This document shows, piece by piece, positions 1 to 9,217 of a stretch of 64,000 bases of DNA; the first letter of the stretch is position 1; each line of letters begins with the position of its first letter. A model generated the notes under the pieces. It was not told where the DNA came from and did no database searches. It was given only the letters and a program-made list of their open reading frames with translations. The stretch comes from Polaromonas eurypsychrophila (GTDB lineage: Bacteria; Pseudomonadota; Gammaproteobacteria; Burkholderiales; Burkholderiaceae_C), in NCBI RefSeq assembly GCF_014641715.1, contig NZ_BMIG01000004.1, positions 124,001 to 188,000 on the forward strand, given 5' to 3'. The position numbers and the translations under genes are program-made.

Positions 1-692
1 AGTGTGCAGACTTTGACGCCATCAACGCTATTGCCGCCAAGCATGGGATTCCTGTCATCGAAGATGCCGCCCAAAGCTTCGGCGCCAGCTACAAAGGCCG
101 CAAGAGCTGCAACCTTTCAACCATCGCCTGCGCCAGCTTCTTCCCCAGCAAGCCACTGGGTTGCTATGGCGACGGCGGCGCCATCTTCACCAATGACAAC
201 GAACTGGCCAAGGTTATTCGCCAGATTGCTCGCCATGGGCAAGACCGGCGTTACCACCACATCCGCGTCGGCGTGAACAGCCGTCTTGACACACTTCAGG
301 CAGCCATCTTGCTGCCCAAACTGGCTGTGCTGGATGAGGAAATGGCCCAGCGGCAGCAGGTTGCCGCTATCTACAAAAAGCTGCTTGGCGAGGCGGGTAT
401 CCACACCACCCCCTATGTAGAGCAACACAACATCAGCGCCTGGGCTCAGTACACCATCCGTGTGCAGGATCGTGATACGGTGCAGGAAAAGCTCCGGCAG
501 GCTGGTATTCCAACAGCGGTGCATTACCCGATCCCGCTGAACAAGCAACCGGCTGTGGCCGAGCCCGGCGCCACGCTGCCTGTGGGCGATCAGGTGGCGG
601 CGGAAGTCATGAGCCTGCCCATGAGCCCGGGTTTGGCCATGGCAGATCAGGTCTTGATTGCAGAGACTCTGCGCACGCAACCAGCGGCGTAA
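1..692 (+). CDS. wbpE: DegT/DnrJ/EryC1-family sugar aminotransferase, WbpE-like (5' end outside window)
   Basis: PLP-dependent aminotransferase that in the WbpE family converts UDP-2-acetamido-3-oxo-glucuronate to the 3-amino sugar. The frame is open from position 3 to the stop at 690-692, so only the N-terminus is missing. Visible signatures are EDAAQSFGA and, further on, SFFPSKPLG, where the lysine at codon 150-152 is the expected Schiff-base residue, followed by GDGGA. The C-terminal HYPIPLNKQP segment is typical of the family. It is the first gene of a co-directional O-antigen cluster, and its neighbours (wbpI, wbpG, hisH, hisF homologs) fit a UDP-2,3-diamino-mannuronate pathway. Upstream partners (wbpA, B, D) would lie outside the window. 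Confidence 0.9.
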   Translation, partial: CADFDAINAIAAKHGIPVIEDAAQSFGASYKGRKSCNLSTIACASFFPSKPLGCYGDGGAIFTNDNELAKVIRQIARHGQDRRYHHIRVGVNSRLDTLQAAILLPKLAVLDEEMAQRQQVAAIYKKLLGEAGIHTTPYVEQHNISAWAQYTIRVQDRDTVQEKLRQAGIPTAVHYPIPLNKQPAVAEPGATLPVGDQVAAEVMSLPMSPGLAMADQVLIAETLRTQPAA

Positions 693-710
693 GCACAGCA
701 GATTCCCACA

Positions 711-2723
711 GTGAGCGCCCTCAAGTATCGGTCCGATATCGATGGTCTGCGGGCGCTGGCTGTACTCAGCGTAGTCATCTACCACGTCAGCCCTCAAAGC
801 CTACCCGGAGGTTTTCTTGGCGTCGACATTTTTTTTGTAATTTCAGGCTATCTCATATCCCTAATCGTATTTCGTGAGCAGGCGGCTGGCACGTTTAGCT
901 TCGCCGATTTCTACGCGCGGCGGATTCGTCGCATCTTCCCCGCCCTTGCAGTGGTGCTGCTGGCAACTGTTGTGTTCGGCGCATTCTCGCTCTTTGCTGA
1001 TGAATATCGGCGACTTGGCATCCACGCTGCATCGGCCATCGTTTTCCTGCTTAATTTTCAGTTGATGGGGGAGGCCGGTTACTTCGACGTTGCTTCTGAT
1101 TCCAAGCCATTGCTTCATCTCTGGTCCCTATCCGTCGAGGAGCAGTTCTATCTCGTATGGCCAGCCTTGCTCGTGGTGCTAGGGCGCGTTCGTTGGCGTA
1201 TTGGCTTGGTCATTGGAATACTAATTGTCGGCTCCTTTGGCTTCGCTATTTACCTCGCGAATAAACACCTCGACGCATTCTATTTTCACCCCCTCGCTCG
1301 ATTCTGGGAGCTTTTGCTAGGCGCAGCCTTGGCCTATTGCCACAACCGCTTCGGAATTAACGCACTCCCGACCAGAATAGATCAACCATGGATGCGTCAT
1401 CTTCTTTCTTTCACAGGGTTGGGGGCGATATTTTTCGCGCTTTTTATGTTTGACGGCCGGGCTCCCCACCCCAGCGGACTCACGCTCATTCCGCTGCTGG
1501 GCACGGTCTTTTTGATGGCCAGTGGAGGCAGCGCGGTGGCTGGACGTCTCCTGGCACTGAAACCAATTGTCTGGATTGGACTGATCAGTTACCCGCTATA
1601 CCTCTGGCATTGGCCTTTGCTTACATACATACGCGTTATGGAGTCTGGTACGCCAGCTAGAGGGCTCCTTTGGATTGGTGCGGGTGCTGCGGTCTTGCTC
1701 GCCGGGTTGACGTATAGATTCATTGAACAACCGCTGCGTCATCCCAGCAGAGCTCGCCCCGCACTCGCCATCCTTGTCAGCACAATGATTGTATTGTTCG
1801 TGGCATCGCTAAGCGTGGTGGCTTCCGAGGGACTTCCGGGCCGTACATCCGTAGGCTATGTGAAAGCCGCTGAAGCGCAAATAAAGCGTGAGCCTGCATC
1901 TGACGAGGCCTGCAAGAACCTTTTCGCTGCAGGAAGCGCACCAGTTTATTGCCGACTGCACAATTCCGGCAAGCAGATGATCGGACTCATTGGTGATTCA
2001 CACGCCCATGTCTTGTTTCCGGGTGTATCAGAGTTGGCCGGTAAGCAGGGTTATGGAACATTGCTATTGGCGAATTCTGGTTGCCCGCCATTGTTGGGCG
2101 CGGTCACAGGCCGAAATGCAGCAGAGCGGCAATCGTGCGCTCAGAGCATTGAAACAATAGTAAAGGCGGTGCTTAGTGACAAACGAATCGTCACCGTTGT
2201 TATTGCTTCACGAGGTCCTCAGTACTTGACGGGTGCAGGTTTTGGCCCCGCTGAAGCCAACTATAGCTATCCACCGATTACTACAGAACCGCTTCCCACT
2301 AAGCAGAGTCAATTGACTCCGGGCAAGATCTTTGCAGATGGCCTGCTTAACACGAGCTTGCAACTTCATCAACGCGGGATTCGCGTGTCCTACCTCCTAC
2401 AGGTGCCAGAGCTGGGAGTTCCTGCACGGAACTGTCTGGGGCGACCATTGGTGCTGACTCCGCAGACCAATATGTGTACTGTCGAATATGAAGTTTACCG
2501 GGATCGAATGCAGTCTTATAGAGATCAAGTTTTAGGTCTCGCCCAAACGGCGCCTTATATGCGCATAATCAACGTCGAGCAGGCGTTATGCATTGAGAAT
2601 AAATGCTCTGGGTTTATCGGCAATCAGCTTCTTTATGCTGACGACAATCACTTGAGCGTAATAGGTTCCAAGAGGGTTGCACCAATAATAATCAAAGCTG
2701 CCATTGAGGGCGAGGTTCGCTAA
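711..2723 (+). CDS. Membrane O-acyltransferase (acyltransferase 3) fused to a C-terminal SGNH domain
   Basis: 670 residues starting at GTG 711. The N-terminal half is a polytopic acyltransferase-3 domain with the family signatures DGLRALAV near residue 11, FFVISGYLI near 41 and HLWSLSVEEQFYL near 142. The C-terminal part (about 400-670) is a periplasmic SGNH hydrolase-like domain with GDSH near residue 427 and the D-x-x-H block (DDNHLS) near 644. OafA/WbpC-type proteins move an acetyl group across the inner membrane onto O-antigen sugars. The position next to a wbpE homolog recalls wbpC of P. aeruginosa O5. The stop abuts the next start (TAAATG), so translation is probably coupled. Confidence 0.88.
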   Translation: MSALKYRSDIDGLRALAVLSVVIYHVSPQSLPGGFLGVDIFFVISGYLISLIVFREQAAGTFSFADFYARRIRRIFPALAVVLLATVVFGAFSLFADEYRRLGIHAASAIVFLLNFQLMGEAGYFDVASDSKPLLHLWSLSVEEQFYLVWPALLVVLGRVRWRIGLVIGILIVGSFGFAIYLANKHLDAFYFHPLARFWELLLGAALAYCHNRFGINALPTRIDQPWMRHLLSFTGLGAIFFALFMFDGRAPHPSGLTLIPLLGTVFLMASGGSAVAGRLLALKPIVWIGLISYPLYLWHWPLLTYIRVMESGTPARGLLWIGAGAAVLLAGLTYRFIEQPLRHPSRARPALAILVSTMIVLFVASLSVVASEGLPGRTSVGYVKAAEAQIKREPASDEACKNLFAAGSAPVYCRLHNSGKQMIGLIGDSHAHVLFPGVSELAGKQGYGTLLLANSGCPPLLGAVTGRNAAERQSCAQSIETIVKAVLSDKRIVTVVIASRGPQYLTGAGFGPAEANYSYPPITTEPLPTKQSQLTPGKIFADGLLNTSLQLHQRGIRVSYLLQVPELGVPARNCLGRPLVLTPQTNMCTVEYEVYRDRMQSYRDQVLGLAQTAPYMRIINVEQALCIENKCSGFIGNQLLYADDNHLSVIGSKRVAPIIIKAAIEGEVR

Positions 2724-3989
2724 ATGGTATTAGACGCAGAAGGACGCTCGACGGTCAGAACTTTCTGGCGAAGTGTGGGCGTGGTCTTGACCGGGACGGT
2801 TGCAGCGCAGTCGATACCGTTGCTTGGATCTCTCGTTATCGCCCGAATTTATGCGCCAGCAGAGTTTGGTCTCTTCTCTGCCTGGCTGGGGATGGTGATG
2901 ATGGCGGCAGTTGTCGTCACTGGGCGTTTTGAAATGACGCTTGCTGTGGAGCCCGATGGTGCCCCGAGAAGATTCGCTGTGGCGGCTACGCTCGGCACAA
3001 TATTGCTTGCAAGTTCTTTTTTCGCGCTGATTACGGGGGGTATTTATCTTGCAGGCGGCCTGCTTGACGACGTCCAGCCCGCTATGGTCGGATTGTTCGT
3101 TCCGGCCGCATTGCTTGCAGGGGTGACGCACACCTGGCAGGCGTGGTCGGCAGCGGAAGGGAATTATCGCGGACTGTCCTGGATACGAATCTCCCAGGCG
3201 TTTGTCGTGACAGCTGCGCAAATAGGTGCCGGCCTCATTTCACCGACGGCGTTTGGAATGACGCTCGGCCACGTGCTGGGTACTGCAGCGGGCATAGGTT
3301 TCGCCGTGTATTTCATGCCGCTGAATCCCTTGTTGCTGGGAGGAAGGGCGGAGTTCTGGACAAAACTTAAAGCCTTTTGGCGGAACCAACGGCGTTTTCC
3401 GATGCTGGCCTTGCCAGCGGATGCCCTCAATGCGGCATCAGGCCAATTGCCGCTCCTCCTGATTGCCAGTCGTTTTGGGGCGGAAGCGAGCGGCCTGTTT
3501 GCCTTGACACTTCGGGTGCTGGGTGCCCCCATCGGGTTATTGGGTGCAGCGGTACTGGATGTGTTCAAACGAAGCGCGGCCAGCAGTTATCGAGAAAAAG
3601 GGCATTGCAGGGACGAGTACGCACGTACCTTCTGGCTTCTGGCTGCTGGCGGGTGTGTGTTGGCGCTCGGGGTCATCGTCGTTGCCGAGCGACTATTCGT
3701 TGTCGCATTTGGTGAACCGTGGCGCCAGGCGGGCATCATCGCCATCTGGCTGATGCCCATGTTTGCGTTCCGTTTCGTGGCAAGCCCCCTCAGTTATGTT
3801 TTTTATATCGCAGGTAAACAGCAGATTGACTTGGTGTGGCAGTGCGCCCTGTTTGCAATGACGCTGGCATCCTTCATGTTAACTTCCAGTTTTGAGACGT
3901 CCATCAAGTTCTATTCGGCGGGATACAGTCTTCTCTATGTTATTTATGCCATTCTTTCTTATCACTACAGCAAAGGCAAGCAATCATGA
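2724..3989 (+). CDS. wzx: O-antigen repeat-unit flippase, Wzx-like (MOP superfamily)
   Basis: 421-residue polytopic membrane protein with about a dozen hydrophobic segments and no catalytic motif. The N-terminal pattern (amphipathic start, then SIPLLGSLVIARIYAP..FG) is typical of polysaccharide-biosynthesis flippases, which move undecaprenyl-linked repeat units to the periplasmic face. It starts directly after the upstream stop and overlaps hisH by 4 bp, so it belongs to the same transcription unit. The family assignment rests on topology and context; substrate specificity cannot be read from sequence. Confidence 0.82.
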   Translation: MVLDAEGRSTVRTFWRSVGVVLTGTVAAQSIPLLGSLVIARIYAPAEFGLFSAWLGMVMMAAVVVTGRFEMTLAVEPDGAPRRFAVAATLGTILLASSFFALITGGIYLAGGLLDDVQPAMVGLFVPAALLAGVTHTWQAWSAAEGNYRGLSWIRISQAFVVTAAQIGAGLISPTAFGMTLGHVLGTAAGIGFAVYFMPLNPLLLGGRAEFWTKLKAFWRNQRRFPMLALPADALNAASGQLPLLLIASRFGAEASGLFALTLRVLGAPIGLLGAAVLDVFKRSAASSYREKGHCRDEYARTFWLLAAGGCVLALGVIVVAERLFVVAFGEPWRQAGIIAIWLMPMFAFRFVASPLSYVFYIAGKQQIDLVWQCALFAMTLASFMLTSSFETSIKFYSAGYSLLYVIYAILSYHYSKGKQS

Positions 3990-4600
3990 TTGTCATTGTT
4001 GACTACGAAATCGGAAACCTGGCGGCGATTGCCAACATGTTCAACCGTCTGGGTGCGCCTTGCGAAATTACGGCGAACCCTGAAAAAATCGAAAATGCTG
4101 AAAAGCTTGTTCTGCCTGGCAATGGTGCCTTCGATGCCTGCATGCACAGCCTGCGCGCCACCGGGTTGATTCCTTTACTTAACGACAAAGTATTGAACAA
4201 AAAAACGCCTCTTGTCGGTATTTGTGTTGGCGCGCAAATGCTTGGCCACAGTAGCGAGGAGGGTAACGAGGCTGGGTTGGGTTGGATGGATATGAAAGTC
4301 AAGCGTTTTCCAGCCCTTCCGAACTTGCGGATTCCTCACATGGGCTGGTGCCATGTCAAGAATGCCTCGCCGGCCCATCCGCTTTTCGAAGAGTTGAGTG
4401 AGGATGCAAGGTTTTATTTTGTCCACAGCTATTTTCTCGATCCGGCAGATGCGGAGGATGTCTTGTTGAGGGCGACCTATGGTGTGGAATTTGCCGCGGC
4501 GGTCGGCAAAGACAATATCGTCGGCGTGCAATTTCACCCGGAGAAAAGCCATCGTTTCGGCAAGCAGCTGCTCGCCCAGTTTGCGGAGAGGCCGTCGTGA
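3986..4600 (+). CDS. hisH: Glutaminase subunit HisH2-type for sugar amidation
   Basis: 204-residue class I glutamine amidotransferase. The catalytic triad is visible: Cys80 in GICVGAQM, and His184 and Glu186 in QFHPEKS. It is closest in form to HisH, but it overlaps a HisF-like gene in an O-antigen cluster and not a histidine operon. In P. aeruginosa O5 the equivalent HisH2-HisF2 pair feeds ammonia to WbpG, which converts an acetamido group to acetamidino. The stop overlaps the hisF start by 4 bp. A role in histidine synthesis is less likely because no other his gene is nearby and the partner HisF lacks a cyclase residue. Confidence 0.88.
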   Translation: MIVIVDYEIGNLAAIANMFNRLGAPCEITANPEKIENAEKLVLPGNGAFDACMHSLRATGLIPLLNDKVLNKKTPLVGICVGAQMLGHSSEEGNEAGLGWMDMKVKRFPALPNLRIPHMGWCHVKNASPAHPLFEELSEDARFYFVHSYFLDPADAEDVLLRATYGVEFAAAVGKDNIVGVQFHPEKSHRFGKQLLAQFAERPS

Positions 4601-5343
4601 TTCGTGCACGCGTTATTCCCTGCCTGCTGTTACGTGGTCATGGACTGGTGAAGACACGGAAATTCAAGGACCCGGTCTATGTGGGTGACCCTGTTAACGC
4701 TGTGCGCATATTTAGCGAAAAGGAAGTAGACGAACTTGTAATTCTTGACATCGACGCTTCCCGCGAAGGGCGGGAGCCAAACTACGAGCTTGTCGCAGAA
4801 ATCGCGGGTGAATGCTTTATGCCGGTTGCTTATGGTGGCGGCATCAGCACACTTGCTCAAGCCCGCAAGCTGATTCGTTGTGGCATAGAAAAAGTGGTTA
4901 TCAACTCGGCATCGGTTGAGTCGACTGCTTGTATTCGCGAGATTGCAGATGTTTTTGGCAGCCAGGCAGTGGTCGGCGCCATTGACGCGAAAAAGACGCT
5001 GTTGGGCGGGCACCGCGTGTTTGTGAAGTCCGGAACAATCGATGCGAAAGTGAAGCCTGAAGATCATGCCGCCATCCTTGAGCAGGCTGGGGTGGGCGAG
5101 ATTTTTCTAAACAGCATTGACTGCGACGGGCAAATGCAGGGCTTCGATTTACCCCTAATCCAGAAAGTGGCACGTCGTGTCAATGTTCCCTTGGTGGCTT
5201 GTGGCGGTGCCGGCAGCGTCGAGCATCTGCGAGAGGCGATAATTGAGGGCGGTGCTTCCGCCGTTGCTGCGGGCAGCATGTTTGTGTTCCACGGAAAGCA
5301 CCGTGCAGTGCTCATCAACTACCCGACCGCGATTGGATTTTGA
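4597..5343 (+). CDS. hisF: HisF2-type ammonia-channelling subunit for sugar amidation
   Basis: 248-residue (beta/alpha)8 protein of the HisF family. The N-terminus reads VIPCLLLRGHGLVK, so the position of the catalytic Asp11 of true imidazole-glycerol-phosphate cyclases (PCLDV) is leucine here. The second catalytic Asp (around residue 130, GAID) is retained. Loss of Asp11 with retention of the barrel fits a HisF paralog that only docks HisH and passes ammonia to WbpG. Other signatures are AYGGGI, LNSIDCDG and ACGGAGS. It is coupled to hisH by a 4-bp overlap. Confidence 0.88.
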   Translation: MIRARVIPCLLLRGHGLVKTRKFKDPVYVGDPVNAVRIFSEKEVDELVILDIDASREGREPNYELVAEIAGECFMPVAYGGGISTLAQARKLIRCGIEKVVINSASVESTACIREIADVFGSQAVVGAIDAKKTLLGGHRVFVKSGTIDAKVKPEDHAAILEQAGVGEIFLNSIDCDGQMQGFDLPLIQKVARRVNVPLVACGGAGSVEHLREAIIEGGASAVAAGSMFVFHGKHRAVLINYPTAIGF

Positions 5344-5361
5344 GCCGTAACACTTATTTAG

Positions 5362-5387
5362 GCGCACTTTTTCTTTTTAGAGTGCGC
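5362..5387 (+). other. Intercistronic stem-loop after hisF
   Basis: Arms GCGCACT (5362-5368) and AGTGCGC (5381-5387) pair perfectly around a 12-nt T-rich loop. No U-tract follows the stem, so it is not a classic intrinsic terminator. It lies in the 64-bp gap before the first polymerase-like gene and could attenuate or stabilise mRNA. Confidence 0.5.
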
Positions 5388-5407
5388 AGGTTACCGAGGT
5401 ACGAAAC

Positions 5408-6664
5408 GTGAATAGCGCAATTGATTCAAAAATGACTGGACTTCTTCTAGCGAGCACGCTCGGCCTGCTATTTATTGGATTTATTAAAAAAGTCTTGCCC
5501 TGGCCGGTTGACATGACACTTGTTTCACTTGGCCTAATGGTCGCGACAGTTTTGATTCATCCAAGAAGGATAGAGGTCGTAGCGCACTCTAAGGTCGTTG
5601 TAATTCTCGTCATTTTCCTTTTGTTCATGGCTGTCCGCCTTGTCCCGACATACTCATTGGTCGGAATGGAAAAGTTTGCACATCTCTTCTTTATTGGAAT
5701 GCCAGTATTCTTCTCGGGATTCATTATTGGACAAAGTGAGCTTGCGTTGAAACAGTTGCTGAAGGTAGTACAGCTGAGCGGTACGGCCATCAGTATTTTT
5801 TTGGTACTCAGTGTGGCACTCGGGCTTACGAGCGGGCGTCAATCGTTTTTGTCCGGGGGGTATCAACTTACTGGGGTTCTGATTGGTCTGGCGCTAATTG
5901 GTGGTGCCATTGAGCGTCGCAGTTTGGTGGTCGCTATTGCTGCGTTAGGTTTGGCGGTATGCGGCAATTTGTCGAGCGCTCTATTTGCGTCATTTGTAAC
6001 TTTAGCTATATTGGTTTTAAGACGAGATTTCCGATTGGCAGCGAGCTCTGCTAGCTTGACTATCGTACTGACTAGTGGCTACGCAGTGTTATTCGAGGTG
6101 CCAATACTCGTAGATGTTATGGTCAGCAAAGTGATAGGTCTGAGTTCAACTTTTCCAGCTGCGTTTTCAGCTCTAAGTTCTAACATCTCGTGGCCTGACA
6201 TAGGTGCTTTTAGAGGGGATGATCTGGGATCCGCGGATGCACGTGTTGGCAGTGAACGTGCGTTAGTATTACCTGAAGGTTTCGATCCAAGAGCCAAAAC
6301 AGATGAAGCGAGCGCAAATCGAATATGGCTGTTTGCTGACGCGGCCCGTCATTGGGCTGAGGCCCCGCTAGTTGGCGGTGGTTTTGGAGCACTTACTTAC
6401 CTCCTTCCTGAGCATGCTTACCCGCATAATATTATTCTCGAGCTTTTAGCGGAAACTGGGTTGGTTGGCTGCATGCTTTTCATTGGACTGTGCGGGTCAC
6501 TAGTTATGGCCGTACATAGAAGCCCAAGGTCCATGGTGTTATGTGCTTTTGCATCATTTTTGTTTTTGTTGTCCATGGTGGGCGGGGATATCAGCTCTCG
6601 ACTGCTCTGGTTCGGTTTAGGGCTCTTATTTGCGACTAGAGAGCGAGCACCGTTGAATTCGTAG
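5408..6664 (+). CDS. Polytopic O-antigen polymerase/ligase-family protein
   Basis: 418 residues beginning at GTG 5408, with GAGGT 8 bases upstream. About ten hydrophobic segments flank a large loop. The segment GGGFGALTYLLPEHAYPHN followed by LELLAETGLVG matches the periplasmic-loop motif (PHN...E.G) of the Wzy/WaaL superfamily. The gene is visibly more AT-rich than its neighbours, as is common for Wzy genes. It may be a polymerase or an additional ligase-like protein; a second Wzy candidate follows and a ligase candidate lies at 19452. Confidence 0.7.
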   Translation: MNSAIDSKMTGLLLASTLGLLFIGFIKKVLPWPVDMTLVSLGLMVATVLIHPRRIEVVAHSKVVVILVIFLLFMAVRLVPTYSLVGMEKFAHLFFIGMPVFFSGFIIGQSELALKQLLKVVQLSGTAISIFLVLSVALGLTSGRQSFLSGGYQLTGVLIGLALIGGAIERRSLVVAIAALGLAVCGNLSSALFASFVTLAILVLRRDFRLAASSASLTIVLTSGYAVLFEVPILVDVMVSKVIGLSSTFPAAFSALSSNISWPDIGAFRGDDLGSADARVGSERALVLPEGFDPRAKTDEASANRIWLFADAARHWAEAPLVGGGFGALTYLLPEHAYPHNIILELLAETGLVGCMLFIGLCGSLVMAVHRSPRSMVLCAFASFLFLLSMVGGDISSRLLWFGLGLLFATRERAPLNS

Positions 6665-6746
6665 TCTTATCGTTGCAGTACTAGCCGGGGAAGATTTGAC
6701 TAAACAATGCGAATCATCGCGAATTGATAATTTTTATTAAGTGCTC

Positions 6747-8054
6747 ATGAGCTCAAAAGAACCTCTCTTGGGGGCAAAGAGCAACATTTTTGCTTTAGCT
6801 TCGTTGTATGCGCTGTACGTGAGCGCATTACTATCTACATATATTGTGCAACTAGCAGAAGCGCACAAGGATAAAGGATGGCGGCCATTAGATATGTCGG
6901 CAGAAAGTTGGCTGGGGATGGCAATTGGTTTAGCTTTTTGCATTTGGACATTTTCTCGAATGGATGGTCGGCCTTCTGATTTTTTTAGATTCTTTCTCTG
7001 TGCTCTTCCACTGACCTCATTCATACTGTTGCATTCCGGTTCTGAGTCCTTGCCTCGCGGAGCCGTGCTAGCGTGCATCCTGATGCTCATCGCCCCCCTT
7101 ATTCTTATGGAGATTTTTAATGGCGTTTTCCCCCCTCTGACTTCTCCCAAGCGATCAAATCCTGTTGCTATCGAATGGATGGTCTCACTCCCATTAGTGT
7201 TCGCCATTCTGATTGGCTTTTTAAGTGCGCCAGAAAACGCTGGCTTCGGTCTGAATAATTCTCACATCAGAAGGTTTGAAGGTCGTGAGCTATACGCCGC
7301 AGGTAGTCTTCAGGCCTATGTGCTATCAATGAGCATGAATGGATTCATACCGTATTTGGCGTTTCTTTCCGCTTTGAAGAAAAACGTATGGCTACTTGGG
7401 TTGGCAATCCTTGCGGGGATATTCTTTTTTTGGCTAATAGGGGTCAAAGCTCCGTTGGCTTACCTTATTGTTGCCCATATTCTTGGTTGGCTTCTACGCT
7501 GGAAAATGCTGAATAAAGTCGCCCATATATTCTTGAGTGCCATCGTGGTGCTATGGATGATTGTGTTGCTTGAGTGGTGGCTGAAGGGGTATTCATACAC
7601 GGCTGATTATTTGTTTAGGCGTCTTTTCCCCGTTCAAGCTTTTCAACAGGGCTACTATCTCGACTTCCTACTTTCCGAAAAACTGATTTCTTGGTCTTGG
7701 CTAACTGGAGCCTCCGACCCCAACTTCCAAGCTTCGTTCTACATAGGGGAACGCTACGACGGTGGTGTAAAAACTAACTCCAACACGAATGCCTTTCTTT
7801 CCGCATTCATGAGTGCTGGGGTGGTAGGCTACGCGGGTGCGGCAATTTTCATCTCATCGATTCTGGTCGTGTTTGACCGGCTTTGGAGATCGAGTCGCAA
7901 TCCCTCGTATTTATTTCTTGGATTTTTGTACGGCATTTTGGTGATTGAACAGGCCTATACCGTGGCCATGGTGTCATCGGGTGTTGGATTACTATTTATG
8001 CTGGTTTTCTTTGAAAAACCGGTGACGCACGATAATTCTAGTTATGTTAACTAA
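6747..8054 (+). CDS. Polytopic membrane protein, candidate O-antigen polymerase Wzy
   Basis: 435 residues from ATG 6747 (a GTG at 6741 is an alternative start). About eleven predicted membrane segments, no enzyme motif, AT-rich coding. Size and position in the cluster match Wzy of P. aeruginosa O5. Loop residues such as RRFEGRELY and the NSNTNAFLSAFMSAG stretch resemble Wzy-type periplasmic loops. No strong ribosome-binding site is visible. Assigning polymerase here and not to the upstream gene is a guess from length and synteny. Confidence 0.6.
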   Translation: MSSKEPLLGAKSNIFALASLYALYVSALLSTYIVQLAEAHKDKGWRPLDMSAESWLGMAIGLAFCIWTFSRMDGRPSDFFRFFLCALPLTSFILLHSGSESLPRGAVLACILMLIAPLILMEIFNGVFPPLTSPKRSNPVAIEWMVSLPLVFAILIGFLSAPENAGFGLNNSHIRRFEGRELYAAGSLQAYVLSMSMNGFIPYLAFLSALKKNVWLLGLAILAGIFFFWLIGVKAPLAYLIVAHILGWLLRWKMLNKVAHIFLSAIVVLWMIVLLEWWLKGYSYTADYLFRRLFPVQAFQQGYYLDFLLSEKLISWSWLTGASDPNFQASFYIGERYDGGVKTNSNTNAFLSAFMSAGVVGYAGAAIFISSILVVFDRLWRSSRNPSYLFLGFLYGILVIEQAYTVAMVSSGVGLLFMLVFFEKPVTHDNSSYVN

Positions 8055-8064
8055 GGAAAGATAA

Positions 8065-9210
8065 ATGCCTTTAGATAAGTATCGGCGGTGCTCGCGATGC
8101 GTGATGGATGAGAGCGACGAAGCCATTACGTTTGATACGGAGGGCGTTTGCAATCACTGTCGTCACTTCGACGCGGTTACGCGAAAGGAATGGTTTCCAA
8201 ATGAAGAGGGCGCCAACCTATGGAATGACATATCTCGTGAAATTCGCAAGTCGGGAGAGGGTCGAGAGTATGACTGCATACTAGGTCTTAGTGGGGGGGT
8301 CGACAGTTCTTACCTGGCCATGAAGGTCAAAGACTGGGGGCTGCGCCCCTTGGTCGTACATGTTGACGCCGGATGGAACAGCGAACTGGCTGTCGCCAAT
8401 GTCGAGAAGATTGTCAAGCATTGCAACTTTGACCTGCACACCCATGTCGTTGATTGGGAAGAGATGCGCGATTTGCATCTTGCGTATTTGAAGGCGGGGG
8501 TCGCCAACCAGGACGTACCACAGGACCACGTTTTTTTTGCAAGTCTGTACCATTTTGCGGTGCGAAATAATATTCGTTACATACTGAGTGGTGGCAATCT
8601 TGCGACCGAAGGGATTTTTCCAGATACGTGGCATGGCAGTGCCATGGATGAGATTAATTTGAAGGCGATTCATTCCAAGTACGGCGAGCGGCCACTTAAA
8701 ACCTACAGCACCATCAGTTTTTTTGACTACTATTTTTGGTATCCGTTGGTCAAAAAAATGCGCACTGTACGTCCGCTGAACTATATGCCCTACGACAAGC
8801 AGCAGGCTGTGTCTGAGCTGGAGCAAAAAATTGGCTGGCGAGCCTATGGCCGCAAGCATGGTGAATCCCTGTTCACCAAACTTTTCCAGAACCATTATTT
8901 GCCGGTGAAGTTTGGCTACGACAAACGCAAGCCCCATTTATCCAGCCTGATTGTGTCTGGACAGATGTCACGTGAGCATGCTCTGGCCAAGCTGGCTGAG
9001 CCGCTGTACGATCCGCAGGAGCTTGAAATCGATATTGCGTATTTCTGCAAAAAACTCCGCATTACCCGCCAGCAGTTTGATGGTTTCCTAGCCGCGCCAT
9101 CACAACACTACACCGACTTTTCTACCTGGAACGGGCGTTACCGGTTGCTTAAGAAGGCGCAGCGCCTGATTGAGCGCAGCCTGGGCCGACAAGTCAAGGT
9201 TTATTCCTGA
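8065..9210 (+). CDS. wbpG: N-acetyl sugar amidotransferase WbpG
   Basis: 381-residue ATP pyrophosphatase-type amidotransferase. A Cys4 cluster is formed by C9-x2-C12 and C29-x2-C32, and the PP-loop SGGVDS sits at about 76-81. WbpG/PseA enzymes replace the oxygen of an N-acetyl group with an amino group using ammonia delivered by HisH-HisF, giving an acetamidino sugar. Both partners lie upstream in the same operon. The length is normal for the family. A G7 tract at 8293-8299 lies within the PP-loop codons. Confidence 0.92.
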   Translation: MPLDKYRRCSRCVMDESDEAITFDTEGVCNHCRHFDAVTRKEWFPNEEGANLWNDISREIRKSGEGREYDCILGLSGGVDSSYLAMKVKDWGLRPLVVHVDAGWNSELAVANVEKIVKHCNFDLHTHVVDWEEMRDLHLAYLKAGVANQDVPQDHVFFASLYHFAVRNNIRYILSGGNLATEGIFPDTWHGSAMDEINLKAIHSKYGERPLKTYSTISFFDYYFWYPLVKKMRTVRPLNYMPYDKQQAVSELEQKIGWRAYGRKHGESLFTKLFQNHYLPVKFGYDKRKPHLSSLIVSGQMSREHALAKLAEPLYDPQELEIDIAYFCKKLRITRQQFDGFLAAPSQHYTDFSTWNGRYRLLKKAQRLIERSLGRQVKVYS

Positions 9211-9217
9211 AGCCGTA

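Noticed and set aside
3986..5343. hisH and hisF as histidine biosynthesis genes
   Set aside because: No other his gene is nearby, HisF lacks Asp11, and wbpG follows in the same cluster.
8293..8299. G7 tract in the wbpG PP-loop, and T8 at 8531-8538, as phase-variation tracts
   Set aside because: Both are short and the frame is intact; nothing suggests slippage beyond chance.
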